Assembly (NCBI GenBank): GCA_024509875.1
Contig: JAMPIV010008066.1
Span: forward strand, 242,001 to 306,000
Length of the DNA stretch: 64,000 bases
Reading direction: 5' to 3'
DNA from: Oreohelix idahoensis
Lineage: Eukaryota; Mollusca; Gastropoda; Stylommatophora; Oreohelicidae
Part shown: piece after piece, positions 22,957 to 33,298 of the stretch
Numbering within the stretch: the first letter of the stretch is position 1
Layout of the letters: each line of letters begins with the position of its first letter
Notes under the pieces: model-generated
Seen by the model: only the letters and a program-made list of their open reading frames with translations
What the model was told of the DNA's origin: nothing
Databases searched by the model: none
Position numbers and translations under genes: made by a program

Positions 22957-25839
22957 TTTCACTAAAAGTCCACAGACACACTATACAGACAATTATATAT
23001 ACGTACAGTATAGTTATATATAGAGAGACTGATCCAGTATGAGGTTTATAGTTTATTTACACAATAAAATAAATTACATATCAAAATAACTAAGGTGCGT
23101 GGTCGCACTCCTGAAAAGAACAAAAACAATTGAAATGACATACAAATGGTAAACCCACAATGTCACCCTCCCCTTTAACCTGCAGGGAAGAAAGTTAAGG
23201 ATTACACACAAAAAAGAATTCACTCGGTGAGGGCTCTAACTTTAGAGTCACCGCTGTTAACTATCCTAAGGTTACCACTGTCACTGTCCTGCTGACGATG
23301 CCTAAATTAACTGCCTATACAGCGTCAAACGCTTTAGGCGATATACCCGCCACTAACTAACACCGTTGTCCAGCTGTAGACCTAACTAACTGTCTACCCC
23401 AAAAGCTGATTGAACTTTCTAAAGTCCTACCCGAACTGAATGATTAATGTCTCTAATCAGTGTCTGTCTGACACTCCTGGTTTCTACTGAGAGGCTTCTC
23501 CGCTACGCTCCTTCTCTCTAGTGCATTTGGAAAGAATTTTGACCCTATCTCCTCCAACGAATATTGTAGCTGATGACTTGGGTTATTAGACTGGATACTC
23601 TGAATGTAGCTGATTCACTACTGACGAACTTAATTCACTTCCCGGTTAACCCTCTGATGGTTTAGGGCCATCGGCTTTATTATGGCCAAATTTAAACGAC
23701 AACACCAGGCCACGCGCCTTTGTTCGGTGTGTTAATATGAGCTGAGAGCTCAGGTTTTTGTAGATAAACGAGTTCCTGCTGAAGCATGGGGCTTCACTGC
23801 AAGAGAACTGCTATCTTCATCTGGTGCAGACGTATTTGGCGCCGGTAACTACCGCGTCACCAATTTTTTTCACCTCTAGCGATATCTCGAGCCCTCGGCT
23901 CCTGAGATGACAACTTGTTGTTGTAAATGGTAGGGGCAGGTGACCCCTCCTATGTGCCATGAAAATGAGCTGTAAACGAAAAAAATAACAACAAATACAC
24001 AACACGTCAAGGAAACACTCATACCTAACCCATACCCTTAATAAATACATCTCCCGTCTTCCACCTACTCAAATATACACAGCAATAACCAATTATTTCT
24101 GCCCCGAAGGTCAGCCTTCCATACAATTCCCTTCTTCAATCTCCCCCGCTTCAACGTAACTATCTGTCTGATAATAAAACAAACCCCCAACCCCGGCTGA
24201 CCTAATCTTTTGTTACGTAGACTAGCCTCAGGCATCAAAACAATTCATTACTGAGGGAACTTCTCTGTGCTAAAATTCCTAGGCCTACTTTTGATAAAAG
24301 AACGATCCGAGAAGTTTTTATAATTAACCCAATAACATCCACCTAGGAGATATTAAATTCCAATTAAATAAATACACAAATACGCTCGCGTATATATATA
24401 TACACTGCAAGGTATCATAAATCAAAGATGAGGAAATATTAATTCCCATCTAAATAATAATAATTACACAATCAATTAACGTACCCAATTACGCTAACGT
24501 ATTACACCGCAAAGAATCAAATCCACTTGTGATTTTTTTTTACAACACTCTACTTACTACAGAGCGCCCGTGTATCTAAGAGCTAAACTACACAGTTAAT
24601 ATCTCAAAAGCCTCTACACCAACCAAAGGTAGTACTAGCTTATCATAGAAAAAATTATATGCACACTTACATTTTATCTATTTCTATAAGATAGAAATTG
24701 ATGGCACTTTCGTTTATATAAAATTAAATTTAACCACCCCGAAGAACTTTACTTAATCGGGCTAAGATTCTATTAAGAAACTAACTATAAGTACTACGCT
24801 AATTAAATTATAGACATACCCAATGTTATCGAATATCTCACTTAGAGCAAACGATAACGACGTTGTTTTTCATGGCTGAATTCTGGAGACAAAGATACCC
24901 GCTAATGACTAGACGCGGGTATATATCATAAAAAGGGACGCTATAACCCACGCCGTACGTCATCGCTCGGCGTCTCTCTGGAACCAATAATCTTGCCGGA
25001 ATTTGTTAATAATTGACCCCGGCCAATTAGATTGAAAGATAATACCTGACTCATGTTTATACTGATCTCGCGCATCTTTTCTTGCGTCATGTTAAATAAC
25101 GTTACCTGTTGGCGTGAGCAAAATTAAGTTTGATTCGTTGAAGCGCCCGTTTTTTACAGACCTGGGTAGAGGTTCGGCTCCCAACCATCGATTTACCGGG
25201 TAGGGGTTATTTAACGACGGAAAATTGTCACCCCGCCTAATAATACTCACGTGCCTACTGCAATAAGAATGACCGCGATTATTTTAACAAAGAAAAGCCT
25301 ACGTGATCGCAATTAATTTAGAGAAAGGAAAACTGGTGCAAATCTTAAAATTAAACCCTACAATCATTCCTCATGAAAACACAATTAATTACCAAGAGAA
25401 GATGACTAAACTCAATTAATGACAGGACATAATTACAGGGAGAAAAAGAATGGGGCCTGTGGAAAAATAAAATCACAGTAACTCCTCACAAACATGGCAT
25501 TTTTATGCATTAATAAAAACACAACAACAACAAGAAATAATCGCTGTTAACAAACCGTTTTCTTCCCGTGGAACATAGAGATGTAGTAGTTTTTATATAT
25601 TTCTAGTTTGTATCTTCTTCCTCAGTATAAAGTCACTGCTACTCGACTTCCTCTTCTATCTTTCTTCTTAATCTTCGCGTTGGCATCCCGACTCTTTTCT
25701 TCCCTTGTTGTTTCTAGTTCACGGCATGTCTAGTATTTTATACTAGCTGGTCATTTGACAAGAGTATGTCCTGTCTATCTATTACAGAAGTCGATGAAAA
25801 CAAGATCTGCCGGAATGATGGAATAATATTGCACGATTT
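22957..25839. other. Unassigned AT-rich DNA, possibly an old LTR
   Basis: No coding region is supported. On the minus strand AATAAA-like signals lie near 23040-23070, and a TATA-like TATGATATATACCC lies near 24910-24935 next to the only GC-richer patch (24950-25000). That would suit a degenerate LTR, but no matching ends were found. Confidence 0.4.
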
Positions 25840-26110
25840 CGTAGCTTTAACATCCCCCCCCCCCCCCAACTCCCTCTTCCCTCGTGTGGATCCAGAAACC
25901 CGATCTTGGAGAATGTCATTATTTTCTTTAACGCTCCCCGCGGAGCATGGAACCACCACTACAGCTGGTTCCCCCCTGCAGGAAGTCTGCACCAAACATT
26001 CACAACCTCTTGTAGCAGTAGTTTATTTGGCAATTAGTTTTACATGATGAGATTGCCAGACCCTTGCACAACCTCAGATCAGTTGCCTTGCACGACAGAT
26101 AACAAAGAAT
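25840..26110. repeat. Dispersed repeat, unexpanded relative of the 6.8-7.9 kb repeat
   Basis: Contains GGAGCATGGAACCACCACTA, CAGCTGGTTCCCC, AGGAAG, AAACATTCACA, TTTTACATGATGAG, CACAACCTCA and AGTTGCCTTG in the order found at about 6895-7895. In that other copy the first and last motifs have become the 21-bp and 14-bp arrays. A run of Cs is at about 25855-25868. Confidence 0.75.
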
Positions 26111-26825
26111 GTGACAACTACACCTTAACAATGAAGCATGTAATAGCAGCCCACACACAAAAGTGTTGAGCACAATAAAATCAATCTCACATAAAACAAA
26201 CAGCTGCAAAAAATGTAAACGGACTGAACAATGTCGTAAGATGCGATTAAAATGAGGAATTTACGTGAGACACTGGCTACCTCATCATGTCAAACAAATT
26301 ATTACAACAACTACTACTACTGCACGAGCACGTGAATGCTTTGGTGCAGACGGCCTGGGTACCAGCTCCAGTGACGTATCTATGCTCCATAGGATGCGAA
26401 AAGCGAAATCATGAATAACTTCTTAGGCCGTTATATTGTATCAATACTGTATTATTGTTTCCAGTTGCTCTGTCTCAATTTTGTTATTATGATTATTAAT
26501 ATTGCGCCATACTACTAAGTTTTAACAACGTGTCATTCCTAATAATACCGTTATTTTTTTTATTTTTTATTTTTTTTACGCGTAGTTAACTGCCAACTTC
26601 CAAAATCTCGGGGCAGAACAAGAAATGCTGGAGTCTAGATAATGAAATCGTTGGGCATGATTTATGATGCACTTATTTCTTTTGTCACAAATAAAAATGT
26701 TAATAACATTTGTTTTTCCTTTCCATTCTTGTACAAGAAATAAGTGGGTCTTCTTTGTGCATGGAATACTCGGGCTCAACTCCGTGGCGGTTATGTGGGT
26801 ATATTGTGTTCTCTTTTCTATATAA

Positions 26826-26995
26826 AAGGTAGTCATATAGCAGATACTGCCGTAGCGGAGTTTTGTGTTAGAGACTTTGCCATACTAGGATCGGCTTTAT
26901 GAGGTGAGCTGACCAATGTCCTTCTTCGCTGCCTTTTCCTTTCCTAACTCAAGAGCAGAGTCATGTACCCATTTACATCTGGTAAATGTCTAAGT
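26826..26995. repeat. Dispersed repeat, copy 2
   Basis: Direct-orientation partner of 19925-20090, sharing ATAGCAGATACTGCC, TTAGAGACTTTG, CAAGAGCAGAGT and GTACCCATTTACA. Sequence between 26111 and 26825 shows no supported gene. Confidence 0.75.
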
Positions 26996-27289
26996 AATAG
27001 AGGCTGGATAGTACTATTAGTAAGGACATCACCACATATAGAAATAAAAGGAAAAAAGAAAGAAAAAGAAGCTCATTCTATATCAAAACAAGTTTGGGCA
27101 AAATAAAAACCTAATAAAATATTATAATAAAGAAACGGATAAAGGACGAATAAAAACCTAGTGATAGGTCTAACACTGCAATATTTCCTTCCATGTTGCT
27201 GGTCTGCTACATTCATGTACTTTACAACAAGCTTGGATTGCTGAGAGTGAGTTGCTTGATGACTGAACTTAATGTGACCAGCATGCTAC

Positions 27290-27790
27290 AGTTCTTGTTC
27301 GGATTTCGTTTTATGGCTATTTTCATTGCGCTCAGACAAGTGCTTCAGTGCTCCGATCTCCTCAGTTAGATCACACAGGAGGATCTCAGCACAATGCACG
27401 AACTCCGTAGCACCAGCGAGAATCCCAATGTATGTATATATATGATTCACGCATTCTATAAATATTGTTGTGGTGGATAGGTTTTTAATTTTTTAATTTT
27501 GCCATGGTACCGGCCTTATGGCCTACTCTTTGCGATTTCCAACTGCCATGGAATTTTAACGTGCGCAACTTGCACATGGGACCTTCTATTTTTTTCGTCC
27601 TTGTACGAGAAGGCTAGGCATCCGATCTCACTACCCAAGTGACCAGGGGGCAGTATGAAATCATTAGAACCACTGGTTCTGACAAACAAATGTCCATAAA
27701 TTATATTCCCTCTACTTGGAATCGAACCCGGCACCTTTAGAATTCGAGGCGGGCGCCATACTTCTTAGTCTCTCCGACCCATATGTGTTG
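27290..27790 (-). mobile_element. tRNA-related SINE (family 2), minus copy
   Basis: Read on the minus strand, the head (27785 downward) has a tRNA-like arrangement with TGGCGCCCGCCTCG and a good pol III B box GGTTCGATTCC (about 27720-27731). The body shared with the plus copy at 10110-10585 follows. It is therefore a second tRNA-derived SINE family, distinct from the poly(A)-tailed one at 1747. The 3' edge is approximate. Confidence 0.75.
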
Positions 27791-28173
27791 TTCACTTTCT
27801 CAAAAACTGTTGCTCTAAAACTATTATATCTCTTAAATCTCTTTTCGTTTCTTCTTGTGACGGCTAACACTGGCGACAAATCTGTGTACCAGTATTCAAT
27901 GCTGTGAAGAGACCAAAATTCGCACAGCCAAAACAACTTGGCGGGAAAATTGTTTAGTCTTATGATTTTTTTTTTCCTGTCTGGGATGGAGAAAGCGCAA
28001 CTTCTAAACAAATCGTTTATTACTTCGCTTTTAAGCATCAAATATTGTTCTGACAACAACAAATACATCAAAGTGGAAGTAATGATATCCATAATAACAA
28101 ACTGTTGACAGCTTCATTTATAACAAAATACTAGGAAGCGTACCCGTCAAAGCAATGGCTTAAGAAGAATTAA
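27791..28173. other. Unassigned DNA between SINE and LINE
   Basis: A minus frame of 126 codons (28092-27712) runs from here into the SINE. It shows no domain, and its C-terminal third is SINE head, so it is not accepted as a gene. Confidence 0.45.
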
Positions 28174-28185
28174 AGCCACCACCTT

Positions 28186-30221
28186 ATAATAATAGCCCCT
28201 TCAGTCATAACTGACTATGGGCATGCGCCCCTGAGGTGACAGCCCTCAGCTGCTTATTTTCCTGGTGCTCCTTTCGACGTTTTCTCCTCACCTCTGCTTC
28301 TTGTGTGAGCCTCTCTTCGCCAAATCTGAGGTGGCGCCGTAAATAGCATCGCCACTTAGTGCGATCGGCAGCTTCATCCTCCCATGTTGCTGGATCTATG
28401 TCCAGTGCCCTCATATCTCTCTTGCACACATCTTTGAACCTCAGCTGTGGTCGCCCAACTGTTCTCTTGCCATCTGCTAATTGTCCGTAGAAGATATATT
28501 TTGGGATGCGACCATCTTCCATGCGGCGAACATGGCCAAGCCAGCGAAGTCTGCGCTGTCTAAGAAGCGTATACATACTTTGAAGGCCAGCACGTGACAA
28601 CACCTCGACATTTGTCACTTTATCTTTCCACGAGATGCCGAGGATGCGGCGTAGACACCGCAAATGGAAGGTATTGAGCCTTCTTTCTTGCTTAGCATAG
28701 GTCGTCCAGGTCTCGCTGCCATATAGGAGTGTGCTGGTGACGCAGGCATTATATACCGCAGCTTTGGTCTTCATTGTGAGTTTAGAGTTTCCCCAAACAC
28801 GTGATGTGAGGCGGGCAAAGGTAGCTGCAGCTTTGCCAATGCGGCTGTCGATTTCTGTATCCAGTGAGAGTTTGTCATTGATGGTAGACCCTAGGTATGT
28901 GAAGTGGTGCACCACTGCCAATTCATAGTTATCGATAGTGATAACTGGTGCAGCACCCACATCCTGACTCAGCACATTCGTTTTCTTTAGACTTATTGTG
29001 AGGCCAAAGTCCTTGCATGCTTTAGTGAAGCGATTCATCAAGCTCTGAAGCTCCTGTTGGCTTTGAGTGACGACTGCAGCATCATCAGCGAACAACAAGT
29101 CTCTTATAGTGACCCTTCTGATTTTTGTTTTTGCCTTCAGCCTTGAAAGATTAAACAGACGGCCATCTGACCTAGTGTGAAGACATATTCCTTCAGTTGC
29201 ATCTCTGAATGCATGTTTCAAGAGTAAGGCAAAGAAGATTCCGAAGAGGGTCGGAGCCAGAACACAGCCTTGTTTAACGCCACTTCGTATATCAAAGGGC
29301 TGTGACGTGCTTCCAGCATATTGGACTGTTCCCTTCATGCCGTCATGGAATGACTTTATCATTTCCAGCATTTTAGAAGGGCAGCCTATTTTCAGGAGGA
29401 TTTTAAAGAGTCCATCCCTACTAACCAGGTCGAATGCTTTTGTGAGGTCTATAAAGGCGATATATAATGGTCTTTTCTGCTCTCTTGATTTTTCCTGAAG
29501 CTGGCGGAGAGAGAAGATCATGTCTGTTGTTGATCTGCCAGCTCGGAATCCACACTGTGACTCTGGATATATGCGCTCAGCTAACTTGTGTAGTCGCATT
29601 AAGATGATTTTGGCAAAAACCTTACCAACAGTACTAAGAAGAGAGATGCCTCTGTAGTTATTGCAATCATTTCTGTCTCCTTTATTTTCATACAGTGTTA
29701 CAATCTTGGCATCTCGCATGTCTTGAGGAATAGTTGTCTTTTCCCAGCACTGGCACAGCATCCTATGCAGGGGATGTAATAGCGTGCTCTTACAGCATTT
29801 GATTAAATCAGGAGGAATCCCATCACTGCCCGGTGCTTTGCCAGAGGCCAAGCTATCAATGGCCTTGCTGAGTTCTTCTAATGTTGGTTCGGCATCCAGC
29901 TCCTCCATAGTTGGCAGACTGTTGACACCATCAAGGGCTGCAGGCGTAACTGTATTGTCTCTAGCGTAAAGCTCAGAGTAGTGCTCAACCCACCTCTCCA
30001 TCTGCTTACCCTTATCGGTTAGCTTCTCTCCGCTGATGGTTTTTAGCGGTGCCGTCTTACTTTTATGGGGGCCAAGTGCTTTTTTTATACCGTCATACAT
30101 TTGTCTAATGTTGCCTGTTTGCGCTGCGATCTGGATGCTCTCACTGAGCTGGAGCCAGTAGTCATTTGCACAGCGTCGAGCAGTTTGTTGAACTTTGCTT
30201 CTCGTAGCCCTCAGGATCTGT
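28186..30221 (-). mobile_element. 5'-truncated LINE copy with target duplication
   Basis: LINE insertion bounded by a perfect 12-bp target duplication AGCCACCACCTT (28174-28185 and 30222-30233). The 3' end on the minus strand is a short ATT-rich tail (CTATTATTAT), as for the relative at 1-1746. The copy starts abruptly upstream of the RT fingers, so it lacks the endonuclease part, as expected for incomplete target-primed reverse transcription. The copy lies just downstream of a Helitron helicase fragment. Confidence 0.95.
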
Positions 30222-30280
30222 AGCCACCACCTTAAACTACCCGTATCTGCAGCATATTTAGAAGACTGAAGTGGGAACAT
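28205..30280 (-). CDS. LINE reverse transcriptase ORF (5'-truncated, otherwise open)
   Basis: A 691-codon open frame. The first roughly 20 codons (from 30280 to about 30222) lie outside the LINE, beyond its target duplication, so that ATG is a chance fusion with flanking DNA. LINE-encoded sequence starts at about ILRATRSK. It contains LASGKAPGSDGIPP, NNYRGISLL, GFRAGRSTTDMIF, YIAFIDLTKAFD (first catalytic Asp), SGVKQGCVLAPTLFG and LLFADDAAV (catalytic Asp pair), then a thumb and the C-terminal blocks GHVRRMEDGRIPK and GRPQLRFKDVCKRD. No apurinic endonuclease domain and no RNase H are present. The intact frame shows it is a fairly recent insertion compared with the 1-1746 copy. On its own it is probably a dead-on-arrival copy because the 5' half is missing. 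Confidence 0.92.
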   Translation of the reverse strand: MFPLQSSKYAADTGSLRWWLQILRATRSKVQQTARRCANDYWLQLSESIQIAAQTGNIRQMYDGIKKALGPHKSKTAPLKTISGEKLTDKGKQMERWVEHYSELYARDNTVTPAALDGVNSLPTMEELDAEPTLEELSKAIDSLASGKAPGSDGIPPDLIKCCKSTLLHPLHRMLCQCWEKTTIPQDMRDAKIVTLYENKGDRNDCNNYRGISLLSTVGKVFAKIILMRLHKLAERIYPESQCGFRAGRSTTDMIFSLRQLQEKSREQKRPLYIAFIDLTKAFDLVSRDGLFKILLKIGCPSKMLEMIKSFHDGMKGTVQYAGSTSQPFDIRSGVKQGCVLAPTLFGIFFALLLKHAFRDATEGICLHTRSDGRLFNLSRLKAKTKIRRVTIRDLLFADDAAVVTQSQQELQSLMNRFTKACKDFGLTISLKKTNVLSQDVGAAPVITIDNYELAVVHHFTYLGSTINDKLSLDTEIDSRIGKAAATFARLTSRVWGNSKLTMKTKAAVYNACVTSTLLYGSETWTTYAKQERRLNTFHLRCLRRILGISWKDKVTNVEVLSRAGLQSMYTLLRQRRLRWLGHVRRMEDGRIPKYIFYGQLADGKRTVGRPQLRFKDVCKRDMRALDIDPATWEDEAADRTKWRCYLRRHLRFGEERLTQEAEVRRKRRKEHQENKQLRAVTSGAHAHSQL

Positions 30281-30300
30281 GTAACAATAATGTAATTTGA

Positions 30301-30560
30301 CTAATACTTAACAGCTCTTTCACAAAATCGTTTGGTAAACGTACGGTTGTCTTTAAAATGTTTACCTTGACGGCCTGTGTCATGAGTATATACTTTAAGC
30401 TTGTCTGGGTTCTTTCCTAGCGTGAGTGCTACATAAAGTTGACCAGGAGCAAATGCTACATCTGGTAGGTATAAACCTACATGATCAATTGATTGTCCCT
30501 GTACATTGTTGATTGTAATGACAAAAGCTAAAAATAAAACAGGAAAAATATTGGGTGGCC
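30301..30560 (-). pseudogene. Helitron/Pif1-type helicase, C-terminal fragment
   Basis: On the minus strand, ending at a TAG at 30301-30303, the frame reads LAFVITINNVQGQSIDHVG, then YLPDVAFAPGQLYVALT and a lysine-rich end. The (T)INK-QGQ-(S/T)-(F/I)-x-x-V-G-(I/L)-YLP and GQLYVA(L/F)(S/T) blocks are the last conserved motifs of the superfamily 1 Pif1-like helicase domain of Helitron RepHel proteins (and of cellular Pif1). Canonical Lys in INK is Asn here, and the expected SR after VAL is LT. Only about 85 codons are seen and no Rep or ATPase motifs were found upstream, so it is a relic. Cellular PIF1 is less likely given the surroundings. Confidence 0.8.
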
Positions 30561-31929
30561 ATTTTATTATGAAACTAAATTATTGAACTTCTCCGTTATT
30601 TCTTGACGGGTTACTTGTGAAAAGGTCTGTGAAATCCGAACAAAATAAATTGTTAGCTTCTACGTGGGTTCATTCTAAGGGGTTTTCACGATAACTTTCA
30701 CTCAAAGCACAGTGAAAGGCGCGTCGTTTCTGTATTTTCCAGAAAAGCTGATGCGATTGTTTCAGGACTTGTAGACGCAAGGACATTTCATACAAAGCAC
30801 ATTCTTACTGTTAGAATTATATCAAGGAATTCTTAGATCCCAGCAGATTACACAAGCTTGGGGAATTTTTTAAAAGGCATTTTCATTTGTCGGTAGCCTT
30901 AAATCTACACAGAAAATAAGTCTTATTAAACTGAACTTGGACACTTTGCTACATTGTCACTACGCATATATTTGAAATTAACTCTCAGATACTTTTCCAT
31001 AAATCAATCAAAACTCAAAACCCGATTGGGAAACTTAGAACGCCACATTTGAGATTATAATGTTTGTTTCTTGATTTTGACAGGATTTAGACATTATCTA
31101 ACATACATTTTTTTTTAATACAAAATCTGTGATATTACAAAAATCTTCTGTCATTTTAATATCTCCCATGCCAATCAACATACAAATACAGCGCTAGAGG
31201 GGAGGAAAGAAAAAATGGATTCCTTATTTTGTTTCTGCAAACCATTGCCTCACAAATTCGCGTGCGCCCACCAGAAAATGGATGTGCATAGATCATTCAG
31301 TTTATTTCAATTTCTGTGGAGGGAAAAAACGTGCAATCCTTAACGGCATACATTTTTTTTCTCTCTCGTAAGAATGGAAATATCATCGGTTGTTTTAATC
31401 CAGTTTCTCGTGTTAGGAAGTAAATATGACATAACAAGAACGTCAAGATAGACAGTGCGCGCAAGGAAAAGATATAAACGCACTGGCCTAGTTCATTTCT
31501 CTAATCAAATATCTTTAGAACCTTGTGCCCGTATATTCACTTTCCTGAGAGTGAGCTCTATGGGGTAACAAACGTGCACATTACTTAATAGATTTCTTGT
31601 GAGCATTTCGAGTTCTTATGCAATGTGCAGTTGAAAAGCCTACGTCATTTCTGCAGGTCGTGGGGGAAAATGTGAAGTTTTTTCAAAGGAAGCTAATTTC
31701 ACTATCCCATCGTAGCCTTGATCTTGAAGGGACAACTTTTAATCGCAAAGGTTTTCAATTAAAGTACGGACTGTGGGGGCAATGTGAGGGACTTAGCACT
31801 TCTACCAGGGACCTAGGTTTCTGTTATCTAATGTAGATCTTCTTTCTGTCTTACACGAGCCTGCTATTGATCTATATTTGTTTATTTATTTACTACTGAT
31901 AAGCGTCGGGTTTCCTTTATTATTTATTT
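30561..31929. other. Unassigned DNA, possibly Helitron-derived
   Basis: No domain was recognised on either strand. It may hold eroded upstream parts of the Helitron helicase, but no motif could be read. A 72-codon plus frame at 31618-31836 is unrecognised. Confidence 0.4.
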
Positions 31930-32180
31930 TTATGACCCATGTGAGCCACGTGAGCTATGTGACCCATGTGAGCCACGTGAGCTATGTGACCCATGTGAGC
32001 CACTTGAGCCACTTAAGCTATGTGAGCGATGTGCGCCACGTGAGCTATGTGACCCATGTGAGCCACTTGAGCTATGTGAGCCACGTGAGCTATGTGAGCC
32101 ACGTGAGCTATGTGAGCCACGTGAGCCATGTGAAAAGCTTCGGGTTTCCTTCATTAATTACTTCTGTGAGCCATGTGAGC
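31930..32180. repeat. 9-bp tandem array (GTGAGCCAC / GTGAGCTAT)
   Basis: About 20 alternating 9-bp units GTGAGCCAC, GTGAGCTAT and GTGACCCAT. Many junctions create CACGTG palindromes. Frames read repeating HVSHVSYV on plus and RGSHGSHSS on minus; neither looks like a real gene. A GGGTTTCCTT(T/C)ATTA segment occurs on both sides (about 31910 and 32140), suggesting a duplicated larger unit. Confidence 0.9.
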
Positions 32181-32911
32181 CATTTAAATTAATTATTACC
32201 CCTCCGCTTCCTGTGGAGCATGGGCCTGCAATAAATTCACACCAGCCTTCCTGTCCTGTGCCATCCAAGGTGTTTTGGTGCCTTCTTTAATGGCTGTCTT
32301 CAGTTACCTTCTCCGTGTGTTCTTTTTGGTATCTCTCTATTTTCTCTTCCCCTCGGTATTCCAGAAGAAGGGCTGTCTGGCAATGCTATCAAATGGTTTT
32401 GTTAGTGTCTGTCTTCTCCAATCATTCAATACCTTTTACCTTCCCCTGGTGCACAGGTCCTTAACAAAACACACCATGTTGTCCTGTCCTGGGCCATCCT
32501 TTCTATATCTTTTCTATCTTTTTCATGTCTGTCTCCAGCTCTCTTCTCCGTATGTTTCAGTGCCTGTTTTCTTCTTCTTTATTCGTTCGCTTGAAATATA
32601 TTGTCTATATCTGCAATGCTGTTTCTTGTATAAACTTCACTGTCTTTTGTAGTTCATACAGAGGTCCGTATAGTTTTGCTTCCAGTGTTGTTTCTCTGGG
32701 CCAGTGGGTTTGCCTCAATATATCATATTCGGGATGTGACATGTTATGTAAATAGACTACATGAATCCGTCCGCCTTCGCGTCCCACCTTTGTTCCTCAT
32801 TAGTAAGCACGTTTTGTTACGCAAAATCCATGCACTTTCGCTATCTGTCTAACTCATATTTTAGCCACGCCTATTTTTCTTGTTTCACGCGCTGACGAGC
32901 GTCTACCTAGA
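32181..32911. other. Unassigned DNA
   Basis: Pyrimidine-rich sequence with two related CTGTCCTG(T/G)GCCATCC segments (about 32250 and 32485) and another CTTCCTGTGGAGCATGG motif related to the 25840 repeat. The 125-codon plus frame is hydrophobic because of the pyrimidine bias and has no recognisable domain. Confidence 0.4.
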
Positions 32912-33298
32912 TTCGTAACCAGCGTTGCCACTCAAGTTATAGAGATAAACCCAGATGTTCTTCTAAAAAAAAACCAGAAATACCCAGATTATTTTATGCC
33001 TCAAATACACGGGATAGACGATGCTTACATAATCTTTTATGTGCATCTTTAGCACAAATAATCTGTGTGCTACCAATTGTTATGTATTTCTTCATGTTTT
33101 TTTTTTAATTACCAAAAATTCACAATTAAATAAAAATGATTTTAATAACACCCCAATATATGAACTCCTGCAGTACTGCCCAACCTACAGTAATGAACGG
33201 AGTAGCATATGGCAACAACCCACTTCTGTCAACGAAAAACTGTTTGGAGATGTCGGGAACCTTGAGTTGACTACTGCCTTTATTAGAGTCATAAATGT

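Noticed and set aside
27712..28092. 126-codon minus frame
   Set aside because: Its end is SINE head sequence, and no domain is visible.
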